Assembly (NCBI GenBank): GCA_021323815.1
Contig: JAJPKG010000445.1
Coordinates: forward strand, 1 to 33,165
Direction of reading: 5' to 3'
Source of the DNA: Pseudomonadota bacterium
GTDB lineage: Bacteria; Chloroflexota; Ktedonobacteria; Ktedonobacterales; JACDGC01
DNA: 33,165 nt
In this document: one piece after another, positions 30,648 to 33,165 of the stretch
Layout of the letters: each line of letters opens with the position of its first letter
Position numbering within the stretch: the first letter of the stretch is position 1
Position numbers and translations under genes: made by a program
The notes under the pieces: model-generated
What the model saw: the letters and a program-made list of their open reading frames with translations, nothing else
Databases searched by the model: none
Told to the model about the DNA's origin: nothing

Positions 30648-30927
30648 CTGGCTTGAGAGGCGTAATAAAGACGATATCGCCTGAAATCGATGGTTTTTCC
30701 AGTTCGGGAAAGTTCAGTTCTTTCACCACGCTGCCAATCAACATATGTTGTAAGGGCAATTGTGGAATAAATGGCAGTGTCCTTGTTGTTGGCAATCCAC
30801 CCGGCACAATCTCCAGCACCGTCGCCGGTATCATCCCGATCATTTCTGAACACAGAAGGCGGCGCATCATCTCGCGCAACAATGCTGCCTCATCGCGTCC
30901 CGCTCCGTTCATTGACGATTCATCCAT
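30607..30927 (-). CDS. Hypothetical protein, low-GC gene
   Basis: The 106-residue frame starts at ATG 30927 with GAGGAG 8 nt upstream, a good site, and lies 12 nt after the aac-like stop. It is an alpha-beta-looking protein without membrane segments: helix AALLREMMRRLLCSEM, then VLEIVPGGLPTTRTLPFIPQ, then FPELEKPSISGDIVFITPL and an end at FYPAVQQM. No family is recognised. The region is visibly richer in A and T than neighbouring genes. Its 3' end overlaps the RecQ-tail-like ORF in another frame. A fused or shortened gene, or a gene acquired from a lower-GC source, is possible. Confidence 0.6.
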   Translation of the reverse strand: MDESSMNGAGRDEAALLREMMRRLLCSEMIGMIPATVLEIVPGGLPTTRTLPFIPQLPLQHMLIGSVVKELNFPELEKPSISGDIVFITPLKPDEIFDFYPAVQQM

Positions 30928-30939
30928 TGCTGATGCTCC

Positions 30940-31740
30940 TCATTCGTATTTCCGGCGCAGCCAGGCTTCGGCGAAAGCGACCATCGCGGGTTGCGAGAGC
31001 AGTTTGGCGGTGGCCGAGCCGACCTGACCGATGCGAAACGGGTGCAATGCCTCGAAGGCTGCGCCGATCTCAGGGAAATCCTCGGTGGTAAGGTCGATAT
31101 CCTGATATTCACGCCAGACGCGCTGGCCGTTCTCGAAACGCGCTGCGCCCCGCTGCAACAGCGCCGCACAGGCCGGCACGCGGTATTGCGCCAGGTGCAG
31201 CGAGGTATTCGAGTCGTGACCCACCCCCAGCAGCAGGATGTAACCCCCACAATCAGCGATGCGCCGCAGCGGTGACGTTTCGCTCAGCCCGAAATCCAGC
31301 GCGTGCTCAGCCATCAGCCATTCGGCATCGCGCCCCACCGCCGCAAACGAGACGGCAGGGTGATCGCTGCGCACGCTGCCCGGCCAGGTGCGCACCAGTT
31401 CCGCGATGACGCCCATATGCTCCGATGGCGTCAGGCGCGGATCAAACGCGGGCAGGTTGGCACGGATGATGGGCCACCAGCTTTCCGGCACCGGCGGATT
31501 TGTCCAATATTCAGGATCGGAGTTCACCGTTGTCTGGGTTGGCACCACCAGTGTTCCAGCAGGCGTCAGTACGTCCAGCAGCGCCTGCACCACTGCGACC
31601 GCTCCGCCGCAGACCCATCCCAGGCTGGACAGCGACGAGTGCAGGATGACAATCATCCCCGGCTCCAACCCCAGCGCGCGCAGATCCGTTGCCAGGCTTG
31701 CACGCGTGCGTGGTTCCTGCGTCTCGGCCTCGATGCTCAT
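30940..31740 (-). CDS. Antibiotic_NAT-family (AAC(3)-like) N-acetyltransferase
   Basis: The 266-residue protein has the fold signatures of aminoglycoside 3-N-acetyltransferases and relatives: LHSSLSSLGWVCGGAVAVVQ (33-52), TLVVPTQT, the catalytic-type SDHPAVSFAAVG with H127, and SPLRRIADCGGYILLLGVGH followed by DSNTSLHLAQ (166-185). Known members acetylate aminoglycosides with acetyl-CoA. Many family members in environmental bacteria do not confer resistance and may act on other amines, so the substrate is open. AGGGT lies before the ATG at 31740. It is upstream of the low-GC ORF and downstream of the TPR gene, all on the minus strand. Confidence 0.9.
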   Translation of the reverse strand: MSIEAETQEPRTRASLATDLRALGLEPGMIVILHSSLSSLGWVCGGAVAVVQALLDVLTPAGTLVVPTQTTVNSDPEYWTNPPVPESWWPIIRANLPAFDPRLTPSEHMGVIAELVRTWPGSVRSDHPAVSFAAVGRDAEWLMAEHALDFGLSETSPLRRIADCGGYILLLGVGHDSNTSLHLAQYRVPACAALLQRGAARFENGQRVWREYQDIDLTTEDFPEIGAAFEALHPFRIGQVGSATAKLLSQPAMVAFAEAWLRRKYE

Positions 31741-31764
31741 GTGATTTTTACCCTATTCTTCGAG

Positions 31765-31789
31765 GAGACCAATGAAAACGATTGGTCTC
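31765..31789. terminator. Perfect hairpin between the TPR and acetyltransferase genes
   Basis: GAGACCAAT (31765-31773) pairs with ATTGGTCTC (31781-31789), loop GAAAACG. It follows the TPR stop codon (minus strand) by 7 nt and precedes the acetyltransferase start by about 25 nt. No T tract follows, so it may be an attenuator-like or processing stem rather than a full terminator. Confidence 0.45.
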
Positions 31790-31796
31790 TCATCAT

Positions 31797-33165
31797 CTAC
31801 CGCGCCAACCGCCGCAGATCGCTGAGGCGCTTGGCCTGCGTTTTGAGCACATCCGCGAAGGCTTTGTCGTCAGACTCTTTGGCGGCGCGGTTCAGCACGT
31901 CCTCGAATTGCCTGAGCGCGTCGGAGATGGCCGCTTTGCCAGACTTGTTCGCCTCGGCGGCATAGCCGCGCACGATCTCCCCGGCGCGGTCCGGCTGGTC
32001 GGCGCGCACCGCCGTGAAGGCCGCTTCGGCGAAGAGGGGCATCATGCTTTCCAGATACGCCCCGCGCTCATTGCGGTCGCTCAGCCGCCCGGCGATCTCG
32101 CCGACGATGCGCATCGCCTCATCAAACGCCGGCTGGGCGTGGGCGAAATCCTCGTTATCCAGCGCCACGCGGGCCAGGCCGTGCTGCGCCTGGGCTTCCA
32201 GCCAGCGGTGCCGCGTCGCAGCAGCCAGATCGCGCGCGTCGGTGAAAGCGCGCAGGGCGATGTCATATTCCTCGCGCCCGCGCCGCCCCTGCGCAATAGC
32301 CAGATACGTCAGCGCCAGGGCAGCCCGCTGCTCGGTCTCGCGGAAGCGCGGCAGCATCTCTTCCAGCGCGCTGATGCCTTCTTCCCACAACTCGCGTTCC
32401 ACCAGCACGCGGCCCAAGCCAACTCGCGCCAGCCCCTCGCCCACGCGATTTTCGGCGGCGCGGTAACGCTCCGCGGCGCGGTTAAAGAGCGCAACGGCTT
32501 CGTCCAGTTGGTCTGAGCGCAACGCCAACTCGGCGCGCCACAGCAGCGCGTCGGCCTGCGCGGCCAGATCGCCCGTCGCCTCCGCCGTCTTTTCGGCGGT
32601 CGCAATCTGCACCTTTGCCACTTCCGGCAGATTGAGATCCAACGCGATCTCAGCGCGGACGAGCGCCAGCCAGGTCGTGCCTTCCGCAATGCGCCCGATC
32701 TCCAGCTTGCCCTGCGCTTCATTCAACCGCGCGCGGGCCTCATCATAGAGCGCGTCGGCAGCCAGGATGCGCGCCAACCCCAGCAGCGCCGCCCCTTCGC
32801 CGCCGAAATTGCCCTGGTGCTGGAAACGCAACCGGGCATCATTGTAAAGCTCCTCAGCCTCACCAGCATTGCCACGAGAACGAGCGACCTCGGCCAGACC
32901 AAAGACCGCCTGCGCCTCTGCCGGCGCGCTCGCCATCTCTTGCGCCAGGCTGCGCGCCTCGGTGAATTGTTCGTGCGCCTTGCGCAGATTCGAGCGGCGC
33001 AGGTGCGCCTCGCCCAGTTTTTCGGTGGAACGCGCGTAGCCCACCCGCTCTTTCAGGGCACGGAAGGTGCGCTTGGCGCGCTCCAGCACGGTGATGGCTT
33101 CCACCAGTTGTGAGCGTTGCAGGTGCAGATCGCCCAACGCCGCGTTCGCCTCGGCCTGGCCCAGC
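31797..33165 (-). CDS. Tetratricopeptide-repeat protein (5' end outside the window)
   Basis: The frame is open to the window end (33165), with no convincing start, so the N-terminus lies outside. At least 455 residues are visible. They are a succession of about ten TPR-like helical hairpins rich in Ala, Leu, Glu and Arg, for example LGEAHLRRSNLRKAHEQFTE, LGLARILAADALYDEAR, ALLWRAELALRSDQLDEAV and VGLGRVLVERELWEEGI. The C-terminal 100 residues (with GRLSDRNERGAYLESMMPLF) are less repeat-like. TPR arrays bind partner proteins. An N-terminal signalling or DNA-binding domain, as in large regulators, is possible but not visible. Nothing here names a function. Confidence 0.85.
   Translation of the reverse strand, partial: LGQAEANAALGDLHLQRSQLVEAITVLERAKRTFRALKERVGYARSTEKLGEAHLRRSNLRKAHEQFTEARSLAQEMASAPAEAQAVFGLAEVARSRGNAGEAEELYNDARLRFQHQGNFGGEGAALLGLARILAADALYDEARARLNEAQGKLEIGRIAEGTTWLALVRAEIALDLNLPEVAKVQIATAEKTAEATGDLAAQADALLWRAELALRSDQLDEAVALFNRAAERYRAAENRVGEGLARVGLGRVLVERELWEEGISALEEMLPRFRETEQRAALALTYLAIAQGRRGREEYDIALRAFTDARDLAAATRHRWLEAQAQHGLARVALDNEDFAHAQPAFDEAMRIVGEIAGRLSDRNERGAYLESMMPLFAEAAFTAVRADQPDRAGEIVRGYAAEANKSGKAAISDALRQFEDVLNRAAKESDDKAFADVLKTQAKRLSDLRRLAR

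Overview
The window (33,165 bp, high GC, genes on both strands) looks like a chromosomal segment of a free-living bacterium, most likely a member of Chloroflexota. This is an inference from gene content: a BTAD-type regulator, a soluble HerA/TraD-like ATPase, TM2 and transglycosylase-like surface proteins with proline/threonine tails, a MurA with Asp in place of the loop Cys, and a ComB-like phosphatase. Shine-Dalgarno sites of AGGAGG/GAGG type match the anti-SD CCTCC at the 3' end of the 16S gene. Promoters are sigma70-like, often with an extended -10 (TGCTATGCT).

Layout. (1) 1-631: 3' end of 16S rRNA, tRNA-Ile(GAT), a promoter, tRNA-Ala(TGC) and 5S rRNA, with no 23S gene between tRNA-Ala and 5S. 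(2) 700-3910: a single-domain response regulator overlapping a membrane histidine kinase, then a polytopic membrane protein of unknown function. (3) 4037-5854: a FemAB-type aminoacyltransferase (minus strand) and a small membrane protein. (4) 6140-9093: secD-secF with a clear terminator. (5) 9124-14305: TM2-domain protein with a long low-complexity tail, a membrane-anchored lytic-transglycosylase-like protein, and a large HerA/TraD-like ATPase. (6) 14309-17875 (minus): gpmI, queE, queC and a previously unlabelled 79-residue ORF heading the queuosine genes. (7) 17929-20829: BTAD regulator, a 67-residue membrane peptide, comB-like phosphatase and a poorly explained stretch. (8) 20830-25038: Nudix CoA pyrophosphatase (minus), then four-domain ribosomal protein S1 with a long leader, and a two-gene operon of unknown proteins whose leader shares a gapped motif with the S1 leader. 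(9) 25070-28570 (minus): the tightly packed operon dinB-like - HIT - 3-hydroxybutyryl-CoA dehydrogenase, preceded by murA. (10) 28734-33165: a YtxH-like small protein, a D-2-hydroxyacid dehydrogenase with a palindromic operator candidate, a RecQ-tail fragment, a low-GC ORF of unknown function, an Antibiotic_NAT-family acetyltransferase and a TPR protein cut by the window end.

Much of the window is housekeeping: protein export (SecDF), translation (rRNA, tRNA, S1), tRNA modification (QueC/QueE), glycolysis (GpmI), cell wall synthesis (MurA, FemAB-like) and CoA/acyl-CoA metabolism (NudL-like, Hbd). The least explained parts are the missing 23S gene, the TM2-transglycosylase-ATPase cluster, the S1-linked leader motif with its two-gene operon, and the mosaic at 30402-30927. 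I did not find a CRISPR array, an intact insertion sequence or a prophage.
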